This document shows positions 55,610 to 63,725 of a stretch of 64,000 nt of DNA, piece by piece. The stretch is taken from assembly GCF_007741495.1 (NCBI RefSeq), contig NZ_CP036262.1, positions 1,612,001 through 1,676,000 on the forward strand, given 5' to 3'. Under the pieces are notes generated by a model. That model saw only the letters and a list, made by a program, of their open reading frames with translations, did not search any database and had not been told where the DNA came from. Position 1 is the stretch's first letter. Each line of letters begins with the position of its first letter. The position numbers and the translations under genes are program-made. Source of the DNA: Roseimaritima multifibrata. Its GTDB lineage: Bacteria > Planctomycetota > Planctomycetia > Pirellulales > Pirellulaceae.

Positions 55610-56089
55610 CTAAAAACCGCGGACTTTGACGAACCCTGAGATGGCTACGATCACGGCGGCTAGGAGGACCAGGACTTTAAGCCAGAACGCTCGGTTGCGG
55701 CGAATCGATTCTAGTTTCGGCGAGCGGCCTACTAAGGCGGAGGCGATGAAGAAGACGACTAGGGCTAGGATCATCTTGGTGCCGACCAGCCCGTGGTAGA
55801 GCCCGTCCCCTTTGTGATTGGGGATGGCTTGCATGTAGTTGTACAAACCGCTGACTAGGAACAAGAGGATTCCGATGTGGACAAATCGCTTCCAGCGTCC
55901 TGTGATCGCTTGGGCGAATTTTTGCCGTGGTCCGTCTTCCAGCGTAGTGGTTGCTGGCAGCAATACAAAAGCTGTGAAAATGCTTCCTCCGACCAGCGTG
56001 ATTGCGGTCGCGACGTGAACAATGCGGGAAAGAACGTCTAATGAAAATTGAGGATCCACGTTGATTCTGCCGGTTACCGAGAGGGACAA
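55610..56089 (-). CDS. Four-helix integral membrane protein (possibly CopD-like)
   Basis: Up to 159 residues, with four predicted membrane helices: IVHVATAITLVGGSIFTAFVL, FVHIGILLFLVSGLYNYM, LVGTKMILALVVFFIASALV and FWLKVLVLLAAVIVAISGFV. Histidines in helix 1 (RIVHVATA) and helix 2 (RFVHIG) and the overall layout recall CopD-type and related haem/copper membrane proteins, but the match is weak. There is no ATG: TTG 56089 or GTG 56059 must serve. It is co-directional with the ABC permease upstream, 50 bp away, and may be the last gene of that operon. Confidence 0.65.
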   Translation of the reverse strand: MSLSVTGRINVDPQFSLDVLSRIVHVATAITLVGGSIFTAFVLLPATTTLEDGPRQKFAQAITGRWKRFVHIGILLFLVSGLYNYMQAIPNHKGDGLYHGLVGTKMILALVVFFIASALVGRSPKLESIRRNRAFWLKVLVLLAAVIVAISGFVKVRGF

Positions 56090-56139
56090 AAAAGGGTTGC
56101 TTTATCATCCCACAAAGAGGCCGTTCCTTCCAGTAGCGA

Positions 56140-58395
56140 CTATCGCATCGACTTGGCACGCTGGATGAACTGGTTGTTCGTTTCCGTCCAAAATGAGTGC
56201 CAGGCTGAGCTCATCCACTGATTGTGCGGATACTCCTCCTTTGCCCATTTTTCCCATGCCAAGTCTCGTTGGAGCTGTCCCTGAGGGCTAAGGTCGTGAA
56301 GCGTTGTGTAGCATGTGTGCATATAGTGTTCGAGAAATCGATGGGTCCGCAAGCGTTCGATTCCTAACACATGTTTGGGAGTCTGCATGGAAAAATTGAA
56401 GTTGTCTTTCGGCCCCGCTTGATAATCTTCTTCGATGAGTTGCCAGGTTCGAAGGATTGCAGCACGGCGAACGGATTGTCGTTCGTCGGAGGAGGCCAGA
56501 CGATCCCGGAACGACTGTAGGTCTTTCTCGCTGAGGTTTTGAGAGGCGTTTGGTCCACTTAATTCCCGCGCCAGAATGAATTCGATTTCGTCCGCGTTCG
56601 CGCAGGCGGGCATTAATTGACTTGCTCGTTGGCGAGCGATAACAAGGAAACAAGCTTCCATCGTGTCATGGTAGTGAGCCTTTAGCGTAGGAGAGAGCTT
56701 CCGCCATGATCCATCGGGATTCAGCGTGAACTGAAACAGGGAGTTATAACTGTAGCCAGGATTTAAGTTGTTAATCCATACGGCATCCTCATTCTCAATG
56801 ATTTGATGCAATGGTTCGGATCGCATTCCTTGTGTTGCCTGCTGAAAACCTCCAACGACGTACGTGTTGCCAGCTGGGGGCAGCGTTTGAACTTGGGCCG
56901 CCATTTGAGCTTCCCACTGCGGCAGGGCGGCGGGCATCGTAATCCACCGCATGCCAAAGAATCCGCCAAAGCAAATCAACAGACCGCCGGCGATCCAGCC
57001 GAGTGACCGCCCGTAGTACCCCCAGGTTCGGTTCCCTTCCGTCCAGCGTCGAGTCAGACGGAGCGTGGCTAGCCACCAAGTCAGCACAGCGATGGCTCCA
57101 AGCAGATGAATACTGTATCGGTAGCCATAGATAGAGAGCAGGAAGCCAGTGAGGAACATGGCGATTCCCAAGCTGACGGGGGCCAATAGAATCGCAATGA
57201 TCGGACGTTGCACACTCAATGCCGTCAGTTGCCCGATCACAAAGCCAGCGATCTGTACGCTGACAAGGGCGAAAAAGATTGGCAGGTACTCTCCGGGTCT
57301 GAACGTTTGACTTAAGCTCAAAACAAGCACGGCGGTCCAGGCGATCAGGATGCCCAGTAGTACCAGAGGAAAAAACTGCCGAGTCCACCAGATTCGCCAG
57401 ATGGGAATGCCCCGGTCAGCGAAGAACCGATAGCGTCCCTTGGTGTTGTCGGTAATGAAGGCCGAAACCCCTAAGAGGAGCGCAGCGGCAACCGTTCCGA
57501 TCGCAAACAACGGAGAGTAGCTGCCGTTTGGTGAAATGCCGTTTGGAAGAAGAGTCAGGGTCGCTAGAAAAACGATTGCACCCGCGGTCAGCGTATAGGG
57601 CAGTGATTGCCGAACCTGCTGCCAGATCATCGCGATCCGTGGGTCGGGTGGAAAAGGGGGGACGATGTCCGCAGGGTAGTAAGCCCGCATCACCGGCATC
57701 GGTTTGGCTTCTTTCCAGGGACGTCTCTTGGTCCAAGGGTGCATCCAGGTTCGCCGCGCCAGCCATGCCGAAACGGCAAAGCAAATCAGACTGAAGACGG
57801 CCAGTGGGAGTTCTGAGTACCTGGTGGTCGATATAGAACTGCCGCCGATTCTGCTGGCAAAGACATCGATCGCTATCGAAATGAATGCCATGCAGGGGAC
57901 CAGGCAAAGCAGGGCGGGTACGGCGTGCCGGATCCACCACGCCAAACAAAAACCAAGGGCCAGCATGGCGAGCGAAAACGTCAGGAAGTAGACGGGTTGG
58001 TTATTGAATTCCAGTACGCCGCCAGGGCGGAACGAACTGGAAAGGGCATAATAGGCCGCTAGGCTTGCACACCATGTCAGGACCAATCCGGCCAAAGCGA
58101 CAAACCACTTCGTTAGAAATGACAGGGACCACGTTATCGGCAACGTACGCGACCAAGCGAGCGTTCCGGTGTCCTGTTCATGGCCAATCAGCATTGCCGG
58201 AGCCCCCAACGCAAACAGGTTGGGAAGAACAATCGCGACGATGCCGTAAGGGGTGTCATAGTTGTTTGGGTTGTCAAGCATCGCGGTAATTAGGAAGAGA
58301 ATGCTTCCTAGCCCCATGGCTCCGATAAATAAGGGAGCGATTTGACACGATTCTTTCCAGAGCAAAGCGAGCAGCGGAGAGGGAGGACGGATCAT
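56140..58395 (-). CDS. Large ABC-2-type membrane permease
   Basis: A 751-residue polytopic protein from ATG 58395 (a TTG at 58428 also opens the frame). The N-terminus PLLALLWKESCQIAPLFIGA and the motif LIGHEQDTGTLAWSRTLPIT are typical of ABC-2 permeases with a reach into daughter-cell or lantibiotic-type exporters. About ten to twelve helices lie between 20 and 510. The C-terminal 220 residues are soluble and helical (from about 520). The ATPase gene is immediately upstream (100 bp) and a YtrA-like GntR regulator before that. This is the standard set for a GntR-controlled exporter. The large soluble tail is not usual for the family, and its role is unknown. Confidence 0.85.
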   Translation of the reverse strand: MIRPPSPLLALLWKESCQIAPLFIGAMGLGSILFLITAMLDNPNNYDTPYGIVAIVLPNLFALGAPAMLIGHEQDTGTLAWSRTLPITWSLSFLTKWFVALAGLVLTWCASLAAYYALSSSFRPGGVLEFNNQPVYFLTFSLAMLALGFCLAWWIRHAVPALLCLVPCMAFISIAIDVFASRIGGSSISTTRYSELPLAVFSLICFAVSAWLARRTWMHPWTKRRPWKEAKPMPVMRAYYPADIVPPFPPDPRIAMIWQQVRQSLPYTLTAGAIVFLATLTLLPNGISPNGSYSPLFAIGTVAAALLLGVSAFITDNTKGRYRFFADRGIPIWRIWWTRQFFPLVLLGILIAWTAVLVLSLSQTFRPGEYLPIFFALVSVQIAGFVIGQLTALSVQRPIIAILLAPVSLGIAMFLTGFLLSIYGYRYSIHLLGAIAVLTWWLATLRLTRRWTEGNRTWGYYGRSLGWIAGGLLICFGGFFGMRWITMPAALPQWEAQMAAQVQTLPPAGNTYVVGGFQQATQGMRSEPLHQIIENEDAVWINNLNPGYSYNSLFQFTLNPDGSWRKLSPTLKAHYHDTMEACFLVIARQRASQLMPACANADEIEFILARELSGPNASQNLSEKDLQSFRDRLASSDERQSVRRAAILRTWQLIEEDYQAGPKDNFNFSMQTPKHVLGIERLRTHRFLEHYMHTCYTTLHDLSPQGQLQRDLAWEKWAKEEYPHNQWMSSAWHSFWTETNNQFIQRAKSMR

Positions 58396-58495
58396 GATTT
58401 TCTCACGTTTTAGAAAAGCACCAAGCAATCGTCAGATTTCAGTTCACGACCGAGGCGTGGTAACATTCGTGACGGAACAAACGATAAAACAACGC

Positions 58496-59416
58496 TTACG
58501 TTCCAGTCGACGCTTCGGCGGGAATCGGCTGGGAATCGCCTCGGGTGCAAGCGATGAAAATCTCTTCCAACGTCGGGGTGCGGATTTCCACGTTTTGGAC
58601 TCCAGAGGTGTTCCGCAGGACTTGCAAGCTGTCGGGATCCAAGCGATGGACAACCAATTGACGCTGACGTCCGTTTGCCGTTTGGTTCAAGATCCGGCCG
58701 TTTGGCATCGGGAATTCGACCAGCGGGTCGGTCAGGCTGATCAGCACCTGCTGCGTCGCCTCTTTTAATTCTTGCAGCGGTTCGACCAGCGTGATCACGC
58801 CGTCTCGCATGATCGCAATCCAGTCGGCGACCCGTTCGACTTCGTCAATTTGATGGCTGGATAACAACACCGTCCGGCCCGTTGCCGCTCGATCGACCAT
58901 CGATTCAAGGAATTGGCGACGGACCAGTGGATCCAGGCCACTGGTCGGTTCATCCAGGATCAGCAGGTCCGGTTCATGGGCAACCGCCAATGCCAGGGCA
59001 ACCTTGGCACGTTGCCCCTTGCTCATGTGACGGATCTTACGCCCAGCAGGGACTTCGAATTGCCGGAGCAGTTGTTCGTAGCGAGCCTGAAAACCTGGAG
59101 GGTAAAACGAGGCGGTAAACCAGCCGATTCGTTCGGGCGTCATCCAGTCATAAAGGGCCGGGGCGTCGGAGACGTATCCGATGCGGCGGCGGATTTCCAA
59201 GCTTTGGGCTCGGCAATCCATCCCCAGGATCTGAGCTTCGCCGGAATCGGCTTCGAGGAATCCGGTCAGGATTCGGATCAATGTTGTTTTGCCCGCTCCG
59301 TTTTCTCCTAGCAACGCAAAGACAACGCCTGGAGGAACTTCCAAGTTCACGCCGCGAAGAGCGTCACAGCCCCGGAAGCCTTTTTTGACTTGCGATACGG
59401 ATATCACTGCATTCAT
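58496..59416 (-). CDS. ABC transporter ATP-binding protein (CcmA/YtrB-like)
   Basis: A 306-residue ATPase: ALLGENGAGKTTLIRIL (Walker A), HMSKGQRAKVALALAV (signature), LLILDEPTSGLDP (Walker B), VLLSSHQIDEVERVAD (H-loop), and a C-terminal extension of about 90 residues (LVVHRLDPDSLQVLRNTSGV, then VRTPTLEEIFIACT-like), as in exporters of the CcmA class. It starts 33 nt after the gntR-like gene and is followed by the permease, so the three form one operon. It energises the ABC-2-type permease. The cargo cannot be read from the sequence. Confidence 0.93.
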   Translation of the reverse strand: MNAVISVSQVKKGFRGCDALRGVNLEVPPGVVFALLGENGAGKTTLIRILTGFLEADSGEAQILGMDCRAQSLEIRRRIGYVSDAPALYDWMTPERIGWFTASFYPPGFQARYEQLLRQFEVPAGRKIRHMSKGQRAKVALALAVAHEPDLLILDEPTSGLDPLVRRQFLESMVDRAATGRTVLLSSHQIDEVERVADWIAIMRDGVITLVEPLQELKEATQQVLISLTDPLVEFPMPNGRILNQTANGRQRQLVVHRLDPDSLQVLRNTSGVQNVEIRTPTLEEIFIACTRGDSQPIPAEASTGT

Positions 59417-59449
59417 CGGTACGTACTCCGTAAACCAAAAAGAGTGGGG

Positions 59450-59827
59450 TTAAGCCAAAGCGGATAGTGCTTTTTCAAACATGGTGGTCACCTCTTCGCG
59501 ACTTAAACCGGCATGGAGGCATTCTTCAAGGACTGCGTTCAAACGAACGGACAGCAGTTCGTGACGGGCTTTCGTGCACCGATTCACTGCATCGGGGCGG
59601 ACGACCAAGCCTCTGCCACGCAGCGGTTCCAAGACCTGTTCCGCTTGAAGCTGCGCGTAGGCCTTGGAGATCGTGTTTGGGTTGATCGCCAATTCCTGAG
59701 CCAAATTCCGCACGCTGGGAAGCATCTGGCCAGCGACCAAAACCTTGTCGGCGACGGCAAATTTGACCTGTCGAACAAGCTGCTCGTAGATCGGAACCCC
59801 GTTGGACGGGTCGATGGAAAAGTACAT
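59450..59827 (-). CDS. GntR-family regulator (YtrA subfamily)
   Basis: A 125-residue repressor. The winged helix-turn-helix is clear: GVPIYEQLVRQVKFAVADKV, LPSVRNLAQELAINPNTISK, AYAQLQAEQVLEPLRGRGLVV. The effector part is very short (about 45 residues, ELLSVRLNAVLEECLHAGLS), which defines the YtrA subfamily that controls ABC exporters. ATG 59827 has GAGG 11 nt upstream; a TTG at 59836 is less likely. It is the first gene of the gntR-ATPase-permease operon and probably represses it through the dyad at 59863-59888. Confidence 0.92.
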   Translation of the reverse strand: MYFSIDPSNGVPIYEQLVRQVKFAVADKVLVAGQMLPSVRNLAQELAINPNTISKAYAQLQAEQVLEPLRGRGLVVRPDAVNRCTKARHELLSVRLNAVLEECLHAGLSREEVTTMFEKALSALA

Positions 59828-59862
59828 TACACACAAACCTCAAATCGGGTTCGATACCTGAG

Positions 59863-59888
59863 TGACACTCGTCAAACGACAGGTGTCA
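59863..59888. promoter_or_regulatory. Dyad, candidate GntR operator
   Basis: TGACACTCGTC and GACAGGTGTCA flank a 4-bp centre: the outer six and inner three positions of each arm are complementary, with two mismatches between. It lies 36-61 bp upstream of the gntR-like ATG, where an autoregulatory operator is expected. Binding is inferred. Confidence 0.5.
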
Positions 59889-59994
59889 TGCATGAATAGT
59901 ACAGTAGTTCGGTTGCCGGTCAAGACAATTCTGGAAAAGAACTTTGAAGGGGGAACGGGCGAGTGGTGGCGGCGAGTGTTCTGGTGCAAGTCGT

Positions 59995-60080
59995 TTCTTA
60001 GCGGTACGGCGCAAGCCGTCCGGCCACTGCTTTGGAAATCGCGCGTACTTGCCGGTCGGCTCGCGCCGATCCGCTAAGAA
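59995..60080. repeat. TTCTTAGCGG inverted-repeat element, complete copy
   Basis: An 86-bp element whose ends are imperfect inverted repeats of about 30 bp: TTCTTAGCGGTACGGCGCAA at the left, and a right end whose reverse complement reads TTCTTAGCGGATCGGCGCGA. The centre is ACTGCTTTGGAAATCGCGCG. A single arm recurs at 15625-15655. It has no coding capacity. Confidence 0.8.
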
Positions 60081-60145
60081 CAAGGGGGCGATGCATCACC
60101 GGTTGTTACCGGTCGCATCAACTTACCGATACGCGCTGGCGAATT

Positions 60146-60811
60146 TTATTGACGCCACAGCCAGTTTTTGAATCCTGCACTTACCTCGGTTGGGTGTGTG
60201 TAGGCAACGCTTGCGACTAGCAACAGCAGCAGCATTCCGACGAAGAGCATGCCTGCGCCTCCGTACCGTTGGACGGTCGGCGCCGACTTCATTTCGAATC
60301 GCAGCCCGCCCAATAGCTCGGCCCAAAATTGCGGGGTTAGGTCTCTTTCGAATGCGACGACCTGCGAGGTGTCGAAGTGTCGGTGCCCGTCGATGCGGAG
60401 ACGGATACCAAGTGTCGGCAGCCAAACTTGGCGCTGCCGTGAATCCTGTTGGGCTTTGGCATCCAGTCGCAGGGCGGCTTTAAACAGCGGCTCCACGACT
60501 TCGGGGGCGGAGGCTCCGTAGACAATCAAGCGGGGCTGGATCGTCACCACGATCAGCAGAACTAGGAGGGCGTAGAACAGGATCATCGCCAGCCAGACAG
60601 CCGGTCCAAAGAGCGCGGCTGCAGCTCCTGGAAAGAATAATTCTACGGGGCCGACGGCCAGCATCCCAGCAAGTGCCATCGCAAGGGCGACTAGGTCTCG
60701 TCCACCGCTGGTGACCAGTGGCGGGAAGAACAGCCGGATCGTGCCTAGCAATAACAGATAGGCGGCTAGCGGAAGGAGCGCTAGAACAATCGCAAAGGGC
60801 TCAAACCACAT
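60146..60811 (-). CDS. Integral membrane protein of unknown function
   Basis: A 221-residue protein with membrane helices near residues 5-26, 40-58, 65-90 and 188-206, and a soluble part (about 95-180) between the last two. That part has IVYGASAPEVVEPLFKAALR, VWLPTLGIRLRIDGHRHFD and LTPQFWAELLGGLRFEMKSA. The N-terminal ATG at 60811 is well placed. No family is recognised; similar 'hypothetical membrane' proteins occur in planctomycetes. It lies downstream of the small membrane protein at 60857-61159 by 45 nt, so the two are probably one transcript. Confidence 0.75.
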   Translation of the reverse strand: MWFEPFAIVLALLPLAAYLLLLGTIRLFFPPLVTSGGRDLVALAMALAGMLAVGPVELFFPGAAAALFGPAVWLAMILFYALLVLLIVVTIQPRLIVYGASAPEVVEPLFKAALRLDAKAQQDSRQRQVWLPTLGIRLRIDGHRHFDTSQVVAFERDLTPQFWAELLGGLRFEMKSAPTVQRYGGAGMLFVGMLLLLLVASVAYTHPTEVSAGFKNWLWRQ

Positions 60812-60856
60812 AATGAATAGCAGCGGGAGGGAGGGGGGGAATTGGCTTTGAGCAGT

Positions 60857-61159
60857 TTACTGCGGTTCTTCTTCAGGCGAATCCCCTCCAGCCGTGCTGG
60901 CTGGTTCGAGCGTTGCGTCTTGTTCCGAAGGGGCGGGAGTGAGCATAAGACTTTCTTCTTCTTCGGCAGGATCTCCCTCATCGGAAACGGCGGTGGCTTC
61001 GACGCGAGGAACAAAACGCTGCGGCGCGGGGCGGCTTTGTTGGTAGGCAAGCAGGGCGGCGCCAATCAATAGTAGAATCAGCAGGAACCCCAGTAGAAAA
61101 TTGCCATGGTTTTGGTCCCACCGACTAGTATCTGGTGAATTCAGGGGGGCTGAAGACAT
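60857..61159 (-). CDS. Small single-pass membrane protein, acidic C-terminus
   Basis: A 100-residue protein. One strongly hydrophobic helix (about 21-39, FLLGFLLILLLIGAALLAYQ) follows a short polar N-terminus; the rest is Pro/Glu/Ala-rich, acidic and probably disordered (AEEEESLMLTPAPSEQDATL). No known domain is seen. Its co-direction with, and 45-nt spacing to, the next membrane-protein gene suggests that the two act together. Confidence 0.65.
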   Translation of the reverse strand: MSSAPLNSPDTSRWDQNHGNFLLGFLLILLLIGAALLAYQQSRPAPQRFVPRVEATAVSDEGDPAEEEESLMLTPAPSEQDATLEPASTAGGDSPEEEPQ

Positions 61160-61491
61160 GGGAAAAGCTCATGAAAGCTGAGGAAAAGGCCTGGAATCGG
61201 TTGAATAGAATCACCTCTGGAGGACGATTGTCGGGGATTAACTGGCGGAATTCAATACTCGCCCCGCCGCTTGGGGGAGTGTGATGAAACGGGGAGCATT
61301 GGTTTTCCCGGATAGGGGCGCAGAATGCTCGCGAAAGTTCAGTCTGATTGACACTGTTGCAAACCCTTTCACACTATGGTTTGTAGTGTTTTATCGGTGT
61401 TCACGCTCAGCCCCCTGTTCGCAGCAAACACTCGATTCCAAAATTTGACGAAGCACCCGCAGTAACTTCAACTTTTTAAGGAAATGAACCA
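61160..61491. other. Divergent spacer, AT-hook gene promoter region
   Basis: 332 bp between divergent genes. A perfect TTGACA and an overlapping dyad are annotated at 61348-61389. AAGGA lies 10 nt before the ATG of the AT-hook gene. Nothing else is recognised. Confidence 0.5.
61348..61389 (+). promoter_or_regulatory. Candidate promoter with overlapping dyad
   Basis: TTGACA (61348-61353) is a perfect -35 box. CACTAT (61372-61377), 18 bp later, is a partial -10 match. The dyad ACACTA-N7-TAGTGT (61371-61389) covers that -10 position, as expected for a repressor site. It lies about 105 bp upstream of the AT-hook gene. Confidence 0.45.
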
Positions 61492-61884
61492 ATGGCCAAA
61501 AAACGCCAAGGCCCAAATAAATCAGAAGCGATTCGAACCTTCTATGAGAACAATCCGAATGCTAAACCTCGCGCAGTCGTGGAAGCTTTGGCGGCCGAAG
61601 GGCTGGAAGTAAGCGCTCAGTTCGTCAGCACGATTCGCTCTAAGCAATTGGCAACGGGAGGCAAAACGACCAAGCGTGCTGGACGGCCAAAGAAGGTTGC
61701 CACCAAGCGAGTCACCAAGCGTGCTTCGAAGCGTGGCCGGCCTGCGAAATCCGTAATCCCCGCTGCCGGGACCGCTCAGTTGTCGCTGGACGAACTGCTG
61801 AAAGCAAAAGAACTGATCGAAGAGATGGGCGGAATCGAGCGAGCTCGAGCGTCGCTCGATGCCCTCGATCAACTGTCTAGCTAA
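61492..61884 (+). CDS. AT-hook DNA-binding protein
   Basis: A 130-residue basic protein. Residues 1-52 form a small helical domain (AIRTFYENNPNAKPRAVVEA, then LEVSAQFVSTIRSKQL) of the kind found in many short planctomycete regulators. Two AT-hook-like motifs follow in a Lys/Arg/Ala-rich linker: KRAGRPKK (61-68) and SKRGRPAK (79-86), the second having the RGRP core. The C-terminus is helical and acidic (LSLDELLKAKELIEEMGGIE). It probably binds the minor groove of AT-rich DNA and could act as a nucleoid-associated or regulatory protein. The ABC ATPase gene starts 6 nt later, so it may be co-transcribed with it. Confidence 0.85.
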   Translation: MAKKRQGPNKSEAIRTFYENNPNAKPRAVVEALAAEGLEVSAQFVSTIRSKQLATGGKTTKRAGRPKKVATKRVTKRASKRGRPAKSVIPAAGTAQLSLDELLKAKELIEEMGGIERARASLDALDQLSS

Positions 61885-61889
61885 ACGGT

Positions 61890-62699
61890 TTGGCGGAACC
61901 GAATGGGAGTGCTTCCAATGGTCTTGATCCTTTGAAGGTCCTCGGGGCGTCAATCGATGGTCAGCAAATGCAGGTTCGTTTTCAAGACGGATCGGTTGCT
62001 TTTGATGATTTGAAGTTGGCGGTTTCGCCGGGAGAATTTGTCGCCATCGCGGGGCCAAGTGGCTGCGGCAAAACGACATTGCTTCGTTGCCTGGCGGGTC
62101 TGCAAGACCTGACCTCCGGCACGTTGCAGTTGGAGCCGGCGGTGGAGCCTCGACGTGGTGGGTTGGGATTTGTGTTCCAGGGGGCAGCGTTGATGCCCTG
62201 GAGATCGGCTTGGCAGAATGTGGCTTTGCCGCTGGAACTGTTGCAGGGGACGCAGCGGCCGACGGCGAATGAACGGAAGCGAATCGCCTCGGAGTGGCTG
62301 TTAAAGGTTGGGCTGCAGCCAGAGGATTTCGAGAAGCGGCCGGATCAGTTGTCCGGTGGCATGCAGATGAGGGTCTCCATTGCCCGAGCTCTGGTAACCG
62401 AACCGACGGTCCTCTTGTTGGACGAACCATTCGCTGCGCTTGATGACATGCTTCGGCAGCGACTGGGGCAGATGCTACAACAGATTTGGATGGAACAAGG
62501 GCGGACGGTTGTCTTGGTCACGCACAACTTGCAAGAAGCCGTCACCCTTTCGCAGCGTGTGGTGGTGATGAATCGTGGCGGCGTTGTGGGGCAAGTCGCT
62601 GTCGATTCGAAGTATCCTCGCAAACCCGAAGTCTTCCGGAGCGAACATCATCTCGCATGTGTTGCGGAAATTTCAGGATTGTTGGAGGAGACTTCGTAA
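61890..62699 (+). CDS. ABC transporter ATP-binding protein (SsuB/TauB/NrtD family)
   Basis: A 269-residue ATPase if TTG 61890 is used, or 243 if ATG 61968 (MQVRFQDGSVAFDDLKL) is the start. The motifs are Walker A IAGPSGCGKTTLLRCLAG, Q-loop VFQGAALMPWRSAWQNV, signature QLSGGMQMRVSIARAL, Walker B LLLDEPFAALD, and H-loop VLVTHNLQEAVTLS. These identify importers of the nitrate/sulfonate/taurine type. It is followed 4 nt later by the matching permease. No substrate-binding protein gene lies alongside, so the substrate is open. Confidence 0.92.
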   Translation: MAEPNGSASNGLDPLKVLGASIDGQQMQVRFQDGSVAFDDLKLAVSPGEFVAIAGPSGCGKTTLLRCLAGLQDLTSGTLQLEPAVEPRRGGLGFVFQGAALMPWRSAWQNVALPLELLQGTQRPTANERKRIASEWLLKVGLQPEDFEKRPDQLSGGMQMRVSIARALVTEPTVLLLDEPFAALDDMLRQRLGQMLQQIWMEQGRTVVLVTHNLQEAVTLSQRVVVMNRGGVVGQVAVDSKYPRKPEVFRSEHHLACVAEISGLLEETS

Positions 62700-62702
62700 G
62701 CG

Positions 62703-63527
62703 ATGCCAATTGCGAATTCATCAAATCGGATGTCCTCTGGCCTTGGATCCCGCCAGAATCCCTATCGGTTTTGGGAAACCTTTTTGTCGGTTTCGGTCGT
62801 CGCGGTTTGCTTGGTCCTTGCCTGGGAAGGACTGATTCGCTGGGGAAATATTCATCCCATCCTGTTGCCGCCACCGAGCCAGGTTTTGCAAACGGCTTGG
62901 GAGAATCGCGAACGGCTTTTTCAGGGCAGTTTGATGACAGGCTGGGCGGCGCTGGTTGGGTTATGCCTTAGCGTGACCATCGGGTTGATCATTGGGATTT
63001 TGTTCAGCCAGTTCCGTGCGCTGCGGATTGGCTTTTTCCCTTATGTGATGTTTTTGCAAACGGTTCCCATTATCGGTATCGCTCCGCTCTTAGTCACGTG
63101 GAGCGGGTATCAGTTCAGGACGGTCGTGTATGTAGTGGTAATCATCAGTCTGTTTCCGGTCATCAATAGTGTGACGGCGGGATTGATGGCGACCGATTCG
63201 GCGGGGCTGGATTTGTTTCGGCTGTACGGAGCCGGACGCATCAAGACGCTATTGAAATTAAGGCTTCCAGCGGCGGTGCCAGCGATCTTAGTGGGAGTTC
63301 GCACCAGCGGTGGGCTGGCGGTCATCGGCGCGATTGTCGGAGATTTCTTTATCGGTTTTGGTGGTAGTCACGACGGTTTGGGAACTTTGATGCTTAGTTG
63401 GTTGAATCAACAACATACCGCCTCGCTGATCGCCGCCATGTTCGCCAGTGCAGCCGTTGGGTTGGCGATTTATGGCCTGATCCATCTGGTTTCGCTATTG
63501 CTTTTAAGGCGATGGATCCGCGTCTAA
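62703..63527 (+). CDS. ABC transporter permease (SsuC/TauC family)
   Basis: A 274-residue inner-membrane protein with about six helices. FQTVPIIGIAPLL-like VMFLQTVPIIGIAPLLVTWSG and the EAA-type loop DLFRLYGAGRIKTLLKLRLP, with AVPAILVGVRTSGGLAVIGA, are the family signatures. It starts 4 nt after the ATPase gene and forms one transporter with it. The periplasmic binding protein is missing from the window. The downstream gene is convergent, with a palindromic repeat between them. Confidence 0.92.
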   Translation: MPIANSSNRMSSGLGSRQNPYRFWETFLSVSVVAVCLVLAWEGLIRWGNIHPILLPPPSQVLQTAWENRERLFQGSLMTGWAALVGLCLSVTIGLIIGILFSQFRALRIGFFPYVMFLQTVPIIGIAPLLVTWSGYQFRTVVYVVVIISLFPVINSVTAGLMATDSAGLDLFRLYGAGRIKTLLKLRLPAAVPAILVGVRTSGGLAVIGAIVGDFFIGFGGSHDGLGTLMLSWLNQQHTASLIAAMFASAAVGLAIYGLIHLVSLLLLRRWIRV

Positions 63528-63535
63528 AGTTGTGT

Positions 63536-63590
63536 GTCGCCTTTCGCTCCGCGAAAGAACGTTCTGTTGAAGCTACTTTCGCAGGGGACG
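63536..63590. repeat. Palindromic GTCGCCTTTCGC repeat, third copy
   Basis: The left arm GTCGCCTTTCGCTCCGCGAA (63536-63555) is identical to the copy at 34632. The centre GAAGCTACTTTCGC resembles the others. The right arm has decayed to GCAGGGGACG. It starts 9 bp after the permease stop, between convergent genes. Confidence 0.65.
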
Positions 63591-63725
63591 TGAAATTTAA
63601 TGGTGACGTATTGCCGGTCTGTCCACGCTCTGGCGAGCGCGGCGACGGCAGTCACGTTGCTGCCGTCGCCAGGCGGTGGTTCCTGCTGCACGTCCCACCC
63701 TTTTGCGTTTCACCTTCGCAGGCGA

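Larger units (their letters stand above)
59828..60145. other. Spacer upstream of the gntR operon
   Basis: 318 bp between two minus-strand genes. It contains the GntR operator candidate (59863-59888) and a complete copy of the TTCTTAGCGG inverted-repeat element (59995-60080). No gene is seen. Confidence 0.6.
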
